Shown: positions 14,501 through 22,853, numbered from the stretch's first letter. The stretch is 52,908 nucleotides of DNA from Paenibacillus planticolens (GCF_013141725.1 NZ_WHNZ01000016.1:1-52908), one strand, 5' to 3'. Notes: generated by a model not told the origin, from the letters alone. Translations and numbers: made by a program.

Positions 14501-17159
14501 TCGATGCCGTTGTGGCTTTAGCCTCCTCCTCATAGGAATAGGAGCCCATCGTAATCGCGTTTCGAATTTGGGTGTCCATGGTTTTCAAAAACATGTACTT
14601 CGTCGTGTTCTTTCCGATTGTGAAGGTAAAGAAACTGCCCGATACGGTCACCGGCTTAACGTCCATGGAAATCGTCACCGCATCCCGGCCGTCGAAGAAG
14701 CCTTGCGGAAAAGCCGCGAACGTCCCGCTGGATCCGTCCAGATACAGCACTTGCGAGTTCTTTTCCTGATCGAACACAACCTTTGCATTTCCGTTCAAAG
14801 CACCCGTGTAGTTGTTTCCGGAAACATCTTTGATGGTGCCGCCGGTACTGTTTTCGTCAAAATTATATTCGAGAATGGGATTCTGCTGCGGCTGTTCGTT
14901 AGGCGTGACAGGCACGTCACCCCATTTGGCCATAATTCTGTCGTATTCTTCCTGGGTGATGCTCAGCAGTCCGCCGTGTCTCTTCTTATTCACGCCAAAC
15001 CAATACTGCGAGGCATCCGGAATGTGATACGTTGAAGGATCGGATAGATCATTCGTTAATACCGGAAGATATCCTTTTCCTGTTGCAAATTGGTCAGCTA
15101 TGATGGCAAACTCATCCCTGTCATTGAACTTATAAATTTCAGGGCCTTCTACATCGCTTCCGGTCTTTCCTACAGACTGAAGCGTGCCTATTACATCCCA
15201 ATCACTATGAAGCAATTGGTTGCTTCCTTCAATCGTAATCTGGCCGTCTCCCGAAGCGCGGTAGTATTTGTATTTGCTGTTATCGGCTTTGATAATGGTT
15301 GTATCAATGATATCATGCGAAGGACGTTCAATAAATTTTTGCGGCGTTGTAAAAGTGTAGAAATCTCTTGTCTTTGCATAATAGACGATCGCTTTCCACG
15401 TTGAGTCGGGCTGTTGTGAAATCGTGGCCCAATAGACGACATATTCGCCCGTCTTTTCGTCATAGGTAGCTTCAGGTGCCCACGCACATCCCGCTCCCGG
15501 AATGGCACCGGCTACATCCACCAATCTTGGAGCGGACCAGTTGACCAAATCCGTCGATTCCCAGATCACCAGCGACGTACTTCCGCTATGCATGGCCGTA
15601 GTCCAGCCTTTCCCGCTGGCAATTCTTAAATCGGTCGCAAGGATGTAATACTTGTCCCCTTCAGCCGAACGCAAAATAAAATGATCGCGAACGCCCTTCT
15701 CCCCTATGTCCGAGGTCAAGACAGGATTTAAATCGTTCAGGTCCTTCCAGTGCAAGCCATCTTTACTTGTGGCAAAATAAGTCTGTTCACCGGTCGAGCT
15801 TTCGCCTGTAAAGTAGGAGAATAAATACTCCTTCATATCCGCCGGAGTAAGTGCCTTAGGCTTGGCTTTAACTGTAACGGGTATTTTCTTCTCGTAGCTT
15901 TTCCCGCTATAGGAGAGAGTTGCCGTTAATGTTACCTGCGTATCGACGGCTTGTCTTGTTAGGACGCCCGGCGGCGTATTGTCATAATTTTCATTTACGC
16001 TTTCATTCGCATTGATGACATCCGGCTTGTCGCTTGTCCATGTAATCGCCGCTCCCTTATCGCTTGTCAGGGGCAGCGTAATATTCCCACGAATCGCATC
16101 CGCATCACGGACAGCAAGCTTGGCCGCCTCCTCTTGGAGGAACCTGGTTGTGGCCACATCACTGCTTTTCACGGTTACTGTAAAGGTTTTTGTAGCCGAT
16201 GCCGCTCCTTTGGCGATTGTTGCCGTCAGTGTGGCCGTTTTGTCCGCAGCGCCGCTAGTAATCACGCCTGTGTTCGTAATGACACTTGCGTCGCTCGTAC
16301 TCCATGTTATGGTGCTTCCAAATGCACCTCCCGATGGCAAGTTCAGATTGCTGATCACCTCACTCGTATCGCCCAAAGTGAGTGCGGCCATATCCTGGGC
16401 AACGGAACCCAAGTCACTGCTGTTCGCCAAATCCTTAACCTCCGAAGCGCTTAAAGCGCGGCTGTATAACCGGAAATCGGATACTTTCCCTTTGAAAAAT
16501 CTGTCGGCCGTATATGCCGGTTTGCCGATGTAGTTGGCGATGGTAGACTCCATCTGAGCCGGAGTAAAGGTTACACCCGTATTCCGGGCTACCTGAACCC
16601 CATCCACATACAAGGTTCCGGTAGTTCCGGTTTGCGTGTAGGCTACATGCTTCCATACCCCTTTGACAAAATCGGATGATACCTTTGTACTTTGCTCATT
16701 CGTCCAGCGGGCTGTTGCCAGCATGGCCCGATAGCCGCCGGCTTCAAGCAGAAGCCCCAGGTAATGGGCATTCGCATCACCGTTCGGGTTGGTCGAAGAA
16801 CCGAAGGTGAACACCCACGAAGGGTTGCTGTTCGCCTGATCCACGAATACGTTGGTTGCGACAGTAACACTGCTTAGACCGGCAAGAATGGCATTCGGCA
16901 TCTGTACAAATCCGCTGCTGCCATCCAAACTTATGGCGCCGGAGCCATCCGGTCCCTTCGTCCAGCTGTAGGTGCCGTTCAGTTTACCGCTGCGGTTATT
17001 GCCCGACGAATCGGCAACTGTGGTACCCGTGCCTTCATTAAACCTATACCAGAGCATCAGGCTGCTGTCTTCGGCAGCTGCCCCGGTCGTCGGCATTCCA
17101 AGCAACAATCCTGCCAACATGGAAATCGTCAACAACAGAGAAACGATCTTTTTTCCCAC
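11535..17159 (-). CDS. Secreted double-GH43 glycoside hydrolase with LamG, Ig-like, cohesin and dockerin domains
   Basis: A protein of about 1874 residues. GTG 17159 is chosen because GGAGG sits eight bases upstream and the resulting N-terminus (VGKKIVSLLLTISMLAGLLLG...GAAA) is a clean signal peptide. Domains in order: LamG 32-245; two bacterial Ig-like domains 255-432; GH43 440-750; LamG 760-965; Big_2-like 970-1060; LamG 1065-1290; DUF5018-like sandwich 1296-1380; second GH43 1382-1672; cohesin-like 1680-1812; dockerin 1815-1874 with two Ca-loops (DVNSDGKVSVGDL, DINHDGKVDIEDL). Both GH43 domains keep candidate catalytic residues: D492, D619 and E671 in the first; D1391 (YADPEV), D1505 (MIDPAVF) and E1553 (HEGEF) in the second. 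It likely cleaves arabinan, arabinoxylan or galactan side chains outside the cell. It is transcribed alone. Linkage specificity cannot be read from sequence. Confidence 0.88.
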   Translation of the reverse strand: MGKKIVSLLLTISMLAGLLLGMPTTGAAAEDSSLMLWYRFNEGTGTTVADSSGNNRSGKLNGTYSWTKGPDGSGAISLDGSSGFVQMPNAILAGLSSVTVATNVFVDQANSNPSWVFTFGSSTNPNGDANAHYLGLLLEAGGYRAMLATARWTNEQSTKVSSDFVKGVWKHVAYTQTGTTGTLYVDGVQVARNTGVTFTPAQMESTIANYIGKPAYTADRFFKGKVSDFRLYSRALSASEVKDLANSSDLGSVAQDMAALTLGDTSEVISNLNLPSGGAFGSTITWSTSDASVITNTGVITSGAADKTATLTATIAKGAASATKTFTVTVKSSDVATTRFLQEEAAKLAVRDADAIRGNITLPLTSDKGAAITWTSDKPDVINANESVNENYDNTPPGVLTRQAVDTQVTLTATLSYSGKSYEKKIPVTVKAKPKALTPADMKEYLFSYFTGESSTGEQTYFATSKDGLHWKDLNDLNPVLTSDIGEKGVRDHFILRSAEGDKYYILATDLRIASGKGWTTAMHSGSTSLVIWESTDLVNWSAPRLVDVAGAIPGAGCAWAPEATYDEKTGEYVVYWATISQQPDSTWKAIVYYAKTRDFYTFTTPQKFIERPSHDIIDTTIIKADNSKYKYYRASGDGQITIEGSNQLLHSDWDVIGTLQSVGKTGSDVEGPEIYKFNDRDEFAIIADQFATGKGYLPVLTNDLSDPSTYHIPDASQYWFGVNKKRHGGLLSITQEEYDRIMAKWGDVPVTPNEQPQQNPILEYNFDENSTGGTIKDVSGNNYTGALNGNAKVVFDQEKNSQVLYLDGSSGTFAAFPQGFFDGRDAVTISMDVKPVTVSGSFFTFTIGKNTTKYMFLKTMDTQIRNAITMGSYSYEEEAKATTASIANKWMNIKLVMTPTTMTMYKDGVLFAQNNNLNVPISYLGKDVLAYLGKSFYSADAYFKGNFDNIKVYNRALTASEIAGEGGGAVTGVSLNKSASVLEVGKNDTLVATIVPSYASNKAVTFASNSAAVTLSNPVYDAQTGTTSVTITGASEGSAVITATTADGGKTAVCVVTVTTPKVEGLKLWYKFDEVSGSIAADSSGNGYNGAYVNTPAWGTGMSGGSFKMSGGASTSTTAPYVKIPNGVLNGTNNMTIASYVKWNSSATVNQWLYALGINSNKYIFTSPYNGSGLLYSAITNYKGTSSNYGYTTEEKLTASAGLTGNTWKHVALVIDSDNHTGTMYVDGIPVATNTNVTIKPSDLYDASKDYSGYIGKSFYSADPYFAGEIDDFRIYDRALSADQVADLAGPLLPTTSIIKATASGLKYDAIIDSATSKVTLALKPGGKIQSIAPEFTLSSGATISPASGSVQDLTNPITYTVTGKDGKTQKWTVAAVIANNPVLPGLYADPEVAVFGNKFYIYPTTDGYSGWAGTSFKAFSSDNLIDWKDEGIVFDLQTDENWDGAGKYAWAPAIAEKNGIYYFYYCANKSIGVATSTSPAGPFKDALGKALIKAGDYSGQMIDPAVFKDDDGQYYIYFGQAPGYVAKLNDDMISLNGKAQTLSISGDSFHEGEFMIKRNGIYYLMWSKNDTGSENYQVVYATGSSPTGPFTGKGIILQKDLSLGIRGTGHSSVIKIPDKDEYYIVYHRMAIPDGKDGYHREVCIDKLEFNADGTIKPVVPTLGGISTPVYLPGHGTVPTATLSGAATAYPGQSIDLTYRLSGVADSIYAHDITLAYDPDQLEFESVQPLREGLEVVRMSSQAQGKFRFLVADVSGGLMDANADLFKFVFKVKSQTLPGSVSVSPTDLLIANGAGVEQPVTGTSYSVSIVAPGVPGDVNSDGKVSVGDLGIIAAAYGKTSADPDWAKYRSADINHDGKVDIEDLAAVARLILG

Positions 17160-17391
17160 ACGTTCATCCTCCTTTAATTTTGAATGCGCTAACAAAACCA
17201 GGCGGAAACTTCCCATCTGTTGTACATTATGTAAATAATCATTGCTGTCTCAACTCTGGTAGCAGCTCTCATAGGATTTACGAGGTTTCCGCTGCCTTGA
17301 TCAAAATGATAGCACTTACATTATGATAGAAAAATAGAATTACTTATCCGTTTATTATAATTTTTTGGCTTCTTCGCCTTATAGAAATGGA

Positions 17392-17441
17392 AACAGCGAC
17401 AGCTTGGACCGAAAAAAATCAAGTCCTAAACTGCCGCTGTT
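17392..17441. terminator. Hairpin behind the CopZ-like gene
   Basis: AACAGCG and CGCTGTT form the base of a stem that continues through CAG/CTG and GGAC/GTCC. It lies just after the minus-strand gene 17453-17902. The T-run is short on the minus strand and longer on the plus strand (TTTTATT). The rest of 17160-17391 holds only AT-rich promoter-like DNA for the GH43 gene. Confidence 0.6.
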
Positions 17442-17452
17442 TTATTGCACTA

Positions 17453-17902
17453 CTATTGTAACGTTTCGAGGCTCCTAACAAATACGGTGACATTGCCTAA
17501 ACAACAAGCGCCTTGCGGATTGTTTACTTCACAACCACAACGATCTGCTTGAACTTGTTCTCGAATGTGGTCAATAGGTTGTTTTTTATCTTGCACTGAC
17601 TTTATACGCTCTCTTGTCCAGTTAAAACAGTAGCAAACAGGTACTTCTGTTGAATTATCCTTTTGGAAAACCGGGACTTTGAGCGTATCTTTGTTAAATA
17701 TTTGCAAGTCATAAAAATACACAACATCACACGATGGAGTGGAGCAAAAAGCGTATGATATTTCAGGTCGAAAGTTCTCTAATGCAGAAGGTTTAAGCAT
17801 TGCTTTTAGAGTAATTGACGGGACAGCTTTGCCATTCCGCAAACAAGAAGGGCAAGTGTATATCGTTTTAGGATTTGTGGGTGTTTGACAACAACTATCC
17901 AT
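17453..17902 (-). CDS. CopZ-type zinc/[2Fe-2S]-binding protein
   Basis: A 149-residue soluble, cysteine-rich protein. The N-terminal part has MDSCCQTP, a YTCPSCLRNGKAVP zinc motif, and STPSCDVVYF, as in the zf_CopZ domain. The C-terminal part has PVCYCFNWTRERI, followed by DRCGCEVNNPQGACCLGNV, a BFD-like [2Fe-2S] cluster segment. ATG 17902 has AAAGGAG eight bases upstream and is preferred over the earlier ATG at 17920. Proteins of this type accompany copper or mercury handling genes and are thought to move metal or electrons; no P-type ATPase or MerR gene lies next to it here. It stands alone between two hairpins, so its regulation and partner are not evident. Confidence 0.8.
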   Translation of the reverse strand: MDSCCQTPTNPKTIYTCPSCLRNGKAVPSITLKAMLKPSALENFRPEISYAFCSTPSCDVVYFYDLQIFNKDTLKVPVFQKDNSTEVPVCYCFNWTRERIKSVQDKKQPIDHIREQVQADRCGCEVNNPQGACCLGNVTVFVRSLETLQ

Positions 17903-18061
17903 AAATATCACTCCTTTCACTCCCGATCATAGGAGAATGTAAAATTTCCTATAAATTATGGGAATCCATTTCTTATTATAATATAATACCTAATGAAAAC
18001 CCCATACTTATCAATTCCGTAACAATCATTGAGGTTATGGCAGGAGGCATTGGATGTAATT

Positions 18062-20527
18062 ATGGCAAATCATAGATTCGAGACATTTCGTCTTAGCCGT
18101 TCTCTCAAAAGTGAAAAAGCAACGATCGAACACGAATGGGAAAAGTTTATGTCCGGAAGCTTCTCACAGCTTAATGTCAGAACTTCTATGCACCAATCTT
18201 GGCAGCGTTGCATGGAGCAAGGGGTCCATCCTCTCCTTAGTAAAGCCTCTAATAACTTAGGAATTGATCAAATTCAAGAGTACGTGACGTCTGATCCGCT
18301 ATTCCAAATGGTCGAACCGTTTTTAAAGAAACTGAAGCAGCTTGCCGCAAATACCGGCTACCTCGTGACTTATTCCAATGCGGCTGGTGAAATGATTTAC
18401 TTTGACGGCGATATGTCTTTAATGTTGAAAGCGGAAGACATTAACTTCTCGCCCGGTTCAGATTGGAGCGAAGGCAGCGCAGGGACGAATGCAATTGGAA
18501 CAGCCCTCGCCACCGGAGTCCCGATTCAAGTGTTTGCCAGCGAGCATTTTTGCCAAGAAATTCATGGTTGGACATGTTCAGCTGCCCCCATTCACGATCC
18601 CGCTACAGGGAAAGTACTCGGTGTTATCGATTTAACTAGCTTCTGGACGGTATTTGAACCGGAATCGCTGGATGCCGTTGTTATGGTGGCCCAAGATATC
18701 GAAAATATGCTTTATAGCCAATTGAAATTCGAACGTTTCCGGTTGTCTCAATATTTTGTTGAGCAAACCAAAAGAACGACCCTGCCGCTAGCGGTTTTAG
18801 ACCGCGGGGGACGAGTCATCAAAGCTTCTCAACTGCTATACAAAAAAGGCTGGATCTCGCCTGATCATTGTTTCGATCATACATCTTTTATTAAAGAATC
18901 TTTTCCTTCAAAGACAAACTGGGAATTGAAGGATGACAATAAGTTGTGGTTATTTGAACTCTCGCCTTACTTTTACGGTGGAGTGGCCATTGGCTCGATT
19001 GTAAATGTCCTTCCGCCGGACATTGCCGTTTTCAACTATTTACCGGATTTCCGCCAGTTCCCTGCATCCTCATCACCACTCAGTAAAAACGATGCAGTTG
19101 AAAGTCAGAAAAGAGTTTCAAAACAAGATCAATTTTACAAGTCGCTATTCGAACATCATCCGGACGCCATCTTTACTTATGATTTACAAGGAATTCTCCT
19201 CGACGCCAATCCGGCTGCGGAAAGAATGCTTGGCTATGATGCGAGTGAACTGAGAAACATCATGGTCGAAGACTTCACATTTCCTGACTACATCGAACAA
19301 AAATTACGGGCTTTTGCCAATTCGGTAAGGGGAAAGCAGCAGGAATATGATACGGCATTCCGACATAAGCAGGGGCATAGTCTTCTTGTCTCGGTAAAGA
19401 GCTTTCCTATCATTGTGGAAAACGAAATCGTCGGCGTTTATGAAGCAGTCCGGGATATCGCTCCGCATCATCAACAAATCTCTGAAGACTTGAAGTCTAC
19501 GAAAGAACAGCTTGAGTTCTACTTCGGCAATACCGAAGACGCGGTTCTCGTTGTTAACGCCAATCTTCATATTGTAAAAGCCAACAGATCTTTTGAAAGA
19601 ATATATGGCTGGACGGAACAGGAACTGCTCGGTAAAATGAACCCAACGATTCCTGACCACCTGATGTGGGAACTAGATGAAATTCGCAACAATATGTTCA
19701 GTTCCCGTCAAGTCATCCCTTATGAAACCGTTAGACAGCGCAAGGATGGCAGCCTGATCAATGTCAGCAATTACGCCTCCCCGCTCTTTGACAGCAAAGG
19801 CAATACCGTTGCGTATGTGCTAATTTCAAGAGATATTACGGGACTAAAACAAACAGAAGAATTGCTGCGTAAAACGGAGAAACTTGCCGTTGTCGGTCAG
19901 CTAGCGGCAGGGATTGCCCACGAAATTCGCAATCCGCTTACGACACTCAAAGGATTCCTCACTTTACTGAAGTCCCAAACAACCGATAAAGACGGTTGGT
20001 ACTTGGATGTCATGTTAACCGAAATTGAACAAATGGAATGGATTGCCAACCAATTTTTGACCGTGGCAAAGCCGCAAATCGTAAAATTTGAAAGGAGGAA
20101 ATTAGGAGATGTCGTTCAGCAGGTCGCTTCTTTTCTCTATCCCCTTGCGACCATGCACAATGTACAGATTTTGATAGCGTCGGAATCTGAGGATCGGTTC
20201 ATTGAATGCGACGAAAATCAGCTTAAACAAGTGTTTATCAATGTTGTGAAAAATGCCATTGAAGCGATGCCGCACGGCGGACAAATTGATATCATGATCA
20301 AATATAACAAGGATTCCGTTGCGGTTCGAGTCAAAGATCAAGGATACGGTATACCGCAAGACAGAATTGCCCACCTTGGCGAACCCTTTTTCAGCTTGAA
20401 GGAGAAAGGAACAGGTCTAGGTTTAATGGTTTGCTACAAAATAATCAAGGAGCATCACGGAACCATTCACATTGAAAGTGAAGTCGGCAGAGGAACAACA
20501 GTTGAAATTAATTTGCCCTTTAAGTAA
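18062..20527 (+). CDS. Orphan sensor histidine kinase: AcoR-type GAF, two PAS, sporulation-kinase-like core
   Basis: About 821 residues and no membrane segment. The N-terminal ~200 residues are the sensory part of AcoR/DhaR-type activators: SWQRCMEQGVHP, then a GAF domain with SDWSEGSAGTNAIGTALATG and VFASEHFCQEIHGWTCSAAP. Two PAS domains follow (QFYKSLFEHHPDAIFTYD and EFYFGNTEDAVLVVN). The kinase core has the H-box GIAHEIRNPLTTLKGFLTLL, N-box VFINVVKNAIEAMPHGG, G1 DQGYGIP, F FFSLKEKG and G2 GTGLGLMVCYKI. The H-box is that of Bacillus-type sporulation kinases. No response regulator is adjacent, so a phosphorelay to Spo0F is a reasonable inference. The start is uncertain: ATG 18062 lies 14 bases after AGGAGG, while the in-frame TTG at 18050 is too close to it. 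Confidence 0.85.
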   Translation: MANHRFETFRLSRSLKSEKATIEHEWEKFMSGSFSQLNVRTSMHQSWQRCMEQGVHPLLSKASNNLGIDQIQEYVTSDPLFQMVEPFLKKLKQLAANTGYLVTYSNAAGEMIYFDGDMSLMLKAEDINFSPGSDWSEGSAGTNAIGTALATGVPIQVFASEHFCQEIHGWTCSAAPIHDPATGKVLGVIDLTSFWTVFEPESLDAVVMVAQDIENMLYSQLKFERFRLSQYFVEQTKRTTLPLAVLDRGGRVIKASQLLYKKGWISPDHCFDHTSFIKESFPSKTNWELKDDNKLWLFELSPYFYGGVAIGSIVNVLPPDIAVFNYLPDFRQFPASSSPLSKNDAVESQKRVSKQDQFYKSLFEHHPDAIFTYDLQGILLDANPAAERMLGYDASELRNIMVEDFTFPDYIEQKLRAFANSVRGKQQEYDTAFRHKQGHSLLVSVKSFPIIVENEIVGVYEAVRDIAPHHQQISEDLKSTKEQLEFYFGNTEDAVLVVNANLHIVKANRSFERIYGWTEQELLGKMNPTIPDHLMWELDEIRNNMFSSRQVIPYETVRQRKDGSLINVSNYASPLFDSKGNTVAYVLISRDITGLKQTEELLRKTEKLAVVGQLAAGIAHEIRNPLTTLKGFLTLLKSQTTDKDGWYLDVMLTEIEQMEWIANQFLTVAKPQIVKFERRKLGDVVQQVASFLYPLATMHNVQILIASESEDRFIECDENQLKQVFINVVKNAIEAMPHGGQIDIMIKYNKDSVAVRVKDQGYGIPQDRIAHLGEPFFSLKEKGTGLGLMVCYKIIKEHHGTIHIESEVGRGTTVEINLPFK

Positions 20528-20545
20528 TCAACGGGCGTCATAAAA

Positions 20546-20585
20546 AACAACGCCTAAGATCGGAATCCCCGACTTAGGCGTTGTT
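20546..20585. terminator. Bidirectional terminator
   Basis: AACAACGCCTAAG pairs with CTTAGGCGTTGTT. On the minus strand it is followed by TTTTTTAT. It sits between the converging kinase gene and the 20615-20968 gene. Confidence 0.85.
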
Positions 20586-20614
20586 GTATAATCAAGAACC
20601 GGCTTTCAGTAAAC

Positions 20615-20968
20615 TCATACGATTCTAGTTAATTCACTGTTAATTACTCGATGTGCGGCAACATAACGATCTTTCGGACTAATCCCAAACGATGCAAATT
20701 GAACCTTCATTTCATTGGTAATAAATTGGACTTCATACTGCTTCGCATTTCCCACAAATAAGCTATTGTATGTGGATGCATTCGGTTTCACAATAAACGC
20801 AACATTATGAATCAATTTCTTCTTTCCGTTTAATGCATACACTTTGATTCTTACTTTGGCATTCTTATGTTGATGCTGGTTTAGCGAGTTCACAACAATA
20901 TCTTTGGAAACAGTCTTGTCTTTCTCCGTTAGGTTATTTAGAGGTCCCGTCGTATATTTACGAATCAT
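20615..20968 (-). CDS. Hypothetical 117-residue basic protein
   Basis: The protein begins MIRKYTTGPLNN and is rich in Lys, Asn and Gln. It alternates beta-strand-like stretches (AKVRIKVYALNGKKKLIHNVAFIVKP, YNSLFVGNAKQYEVQFIT, EMKVQFASFGI) and ends in RYVAAHRVINSELTRIV. It reads like a small beta-sandwich structural protein. There is no signal peptide or membrane helix. ATG 20968 is preceded by GGGGAG with five bases between, and the gene ends at a strong terminator, so it is a real single-gene unit. I do not recognise the family. A spore-surface or cell-surface role is possible on composition alone, but that is a guess. Confidence 0.6.
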   Translation of the reverse strand: MIRKYTTGPLNNLTEKDKTVSKDIVVNSLNQHQHKNAKVRIKVYALNGKKKLIHNVAFIVKPNASTYNSLFVGNAKQYEVQFITNEMKVQFASFGISPKDRYVAAHRVINSELTRIV

Positions 20969-21065
20969 ACATACTCCCCTTCATAAATAAGATATTGCGA
21001 AAAAGTCACGTCTCTCTAATATCTTATTCATTCAAGGGTTTATCTGATTGGACGAAGCCTTCTTT

Positions 21066-21404
21066 TTAATCTTTGCGGCTTTCTACCAGCTCCAAATGTT
21101 TGCGTCCCCAACCACACATACTGTCCAATACCGAGGATAGCGTTCTGCCGTGCTCCGTTAAGCTGTACTCAACTTTCGGAGGAATTTCTTGATAGATACT
21201 ACGCTCAATCAACTTATCCTCTTCAAGCTCGCGCAGCTGCTTTGTCAATGTACCTTGCGATACATCCGGAATAAGACGTCGAAGCTCCCCGAATCGTTTG
21301 GTTCCGTCCACTAACAATATAAATAATATAAGCGGCTTCCATTTGCCGCCCATCATTTGAAGTGTTGCAAGTACTCCTTTGAGCCTAGGTTCTTTTAAAT
21401 CCAT
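21066..21404 (-). CDS. HxlR-family transcriptional regulator
   Basis: A 112-residue winged-helix protein that is entirely one HxlR domain: [53 protein letters not shown] and the wing [24 protein letters not shown]. It lacks the usual N-terminal Cys, so redox sensing through that residue is unlikely. ATG 21404 follows GGAGG about 12 bases upstream; starting at 21455 would add a non-homologous basic leader. It is divergent from an SDR oxidoreductase, and a perfect 9-bp inverted repeat in the shared promoter region is the likely binding site. Such HxlR/reductase pairs usually respond to electrophiles or quinones; that is inference here. Confidence 0.88.
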   Translation of the reverse strand: MDLKEPRLKGVLATLQMMGGKWKPLILFILLVDGTKRFGELRRLIPDVSQGTLTKQLRELEEDKLIERSIYQEIPPKVEYSLTEHGRTLSSVLDSMCGWGRKHLELVESRKD

Positions 21405-21501
21405 GGTTATACGCCCCCTCCTCCCTATGATACCTGCTGTGGACAACTTTTGCACGATGACTTCTCCCGATCCTAAGCTTCTATTCGTATGAAATTTCGT
21501 A

Positions 21502-21552
21502 CCAAGTACGAAAAAAGTGCGTACTTGGCAGCAAGATGAGCTTGTCTAATAA
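21502..21552 (+). promoter_or_regulatory. HxlR operator overlapping the SDR promoter
   Basis: CCAAGTACG-N9-CGTACTTGG (21502-21528) is a perfect inverted repeat of the size expected for an HxlR dimer. Its right arm overlaps TTGGCA (21525-21530), which with a 16-base spacer to TAATAA (21547-21552) makes a plausible promoter for the SDR gene. The left arm GTACcaaGTAC is itself a small palindrome. Confidence 0.72.
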
Positions 21553-21596
21553 TAGTAATCGTAAGCGATTCTCATTACTGTATAGAGGTGAAAACA

Positions 21597-22325
21597 TTGC
21601 CCCATAACACATTACAAAATCAACGAGTCGTCATCATCGGCGGCAGTTCCGGTATAGGTCTAGCCGTTGCCAAGCAAACGATTGAACAGGGCGGGCAGGT
21701 TGTTATTGCCGGTCGTTCATTGGATAAGTTGGAAAAAGCCCGTCAATGGCTTGGGAATGATGGCATTGAAATCTTTACATTAGATAACCGAAACGTAGAG
21801 GAATTAAAGACTTTTTTTGATCGGATTGGCAGCTTTGATCATTTATTTACTCCAGGCGCTTCCTATGTAAGAGGGCCGATTACCTCTGACTTGGATGTGG
21901 CACGAAGCTGCTTCGATGCCAAGTTTTGGCCGCAATACCATGCTGTGAAATATGGAGTACCCTATATGAACCCGAATGGCTCGATAGTCTTGATGTCTGG
22001 AGCATTTAGCCAACGGCCGTTGGCGGACGGAGCCTCTTATGCTGCCTGCAACGGGGCTATAGAAAGCCTTGGAAAAGCACTAGCTGTCGAGCTTGCCCCC
22101 GTTCGAGTAAATGTGATCTCTCCGGGTACGATTCATACTTCCTTTAACTGGGAAGGTGCTGAGCAAGCCGTCAGAGATAAAGCCTATGAAGCGTATACCC
22201 GATTGAATCTTCTGGGTCGGGTCGGCCACGCTTACGAAGCCGCTCATACTACGGTCTATTTAATGACCAATGGGTATACGACTGGAAGCACACTCTATCC
22301 GGATGGCGGTTATATTTTAAGGTGA
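21597..22325 (+). CDS. SDR-family oxidoreductase with a YxxxN active-site variant
   Basis: A 242-residue classical-size short-chain dehydrogenase. The nucleotide-binding GGSSGIG follows the first strand (VVIIGG), and VVIAGRSLDK suggests NADP(H) because of the Arg after the second strand. The active-site Ser is in VLMSGAFS. The catalytic YxxxK motif reads SYAACNGA, so Lys is replaced by Asn. The following VELAPVRVNVISPGTI and the C-terminal LYPDGGYIL fit the family. TTG 21597 has AGAGGTG six bases upstream; the GTG at 21588 lies within that site. It is divergent from and presumably controlled by the HxlR gene. Other SDRs with YxxxN exist, so the change may mark a subgroup rather than a dead enzyme. 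Substrate unknown. Confidence 0.85.
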   Translation: MPHNTLQNQRVVIIGGSSGIGLAVAKQTIEQGGQVVIAGRSLDKLEKARQWLGNDGIEIFTLDNRNVEELKTFFDRIGSFDHLFTPGASYVRGPITSDLDVARSCFDAKFWPQYHAVKYGVPYMNPNGSIVLMSGAFSQRPLADGASYAACNGAIESLGKALAVELAPVRVNVISPGTIHTSFNWEGAEQAVRDKAYEAYTRLNLLGRVGHAYEAAHTTVYLMTNGYTTGSTLYPDGGYILR

Positions 22326-22335
22326 TGGACGTAAT

Positions 22336-22362
22336 GAAGCTGCCGATCGTGCCGGCAGCTTC
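22336..22362. terminator. Hairpin between converging SDR and GNAT genes
   Basis: GAAGCTGCC and GGCAGCTTC form a perfect 9-bp stem around a nine-base loop. The T-run is weak (GTTCC) on the plus strand. Confidence 0.65.
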
Positions 22363-22370
22363 GTTCCTCG

Positions 22371-22853
22371 TTAAAACGATAAATCTTTTATAAACCAAGC
22401 GTCCGTAGCATTATGCTCTGAACCAGCTAGTGGTCTTTCAAGTTGTTGAAAACCTAATTTGATGTAAAGGAGATTTGCTGCTTGAAGTTTCTTCAATGTT
22501 TCTAAGTAACAGTGTGTATAGTGTTCCATGGCGAAGTCGAGTGCTACTTTCATAAGATCTTTCGACAGACCCATACCTTGAGCTTCGGGTGCAATGTAAA
22601 GCTTTTGCAACTCGCAAATTCCCGGTTCCTGCCCAAATGGTGCAATCCCCACACCGCCTACCACTTCATTTTGTTCGTTCACGGCAACCCAATACTTTGA
22701 ATTTGGTTGTTCCTTGTAATATTGGGCCAGACTGCTCAGTTGAGGGTCAAAATATGCTGTTCCCGGAATGTTTAGGTTAAATGATTCCAATGAGCTTTTA
22801 ATAATTCGCTCTATTGTTTGATTGTCTTGTTCTTCAATTTCACGTATTTGCAT
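22371..22853 (-). CDS. GNAT-family N-acetyltransferase
   Basis: A 160-residue single-domain acetyltransferase. It has the N-terminal IREIEEQDNQTIERII, the strand YWVAVNEQNEVVGGVGIAPF, and the acetyl-CoA-binding motif A LQKLYIAPEAQGMGLSKDLMKVALDFA, with QGMGLS as the Q/RxxGxG/A pyrophosphate loop. The end, QAANLLYIKLGFQQLERPL, is motif B. ATG 22853 is preceded by GGGGGA with about nine bases between. It is monocistronic between a shared terminator and an AT-rich gap. The substrate is unknown; the family acetylates amines on small molecules, peptides or antibiotics. Confidence 0.85.
   Translation of the reverse strand: MQIREIEEQDNQTIERIIKSSLESFNLNIPGTAYFDPQLSSLAQYYKEQPNSKYWVAVNEQNEVVGGVGIAPFGQEPGICELQKLYIAPEAQGMGLSKDLMKVALDFAMEHYTHCYLETLKKLQAANLLYIKLGFQQLERPLAGSEHNATDAWFIKDLSF

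Noticed and set aside
14418..15035. 205-codon plus-strand frame
   Set aside because: Low-complexity Arg/His/Val-rich product with no ribosome site, fully antisense to the LamG/GH43 region.
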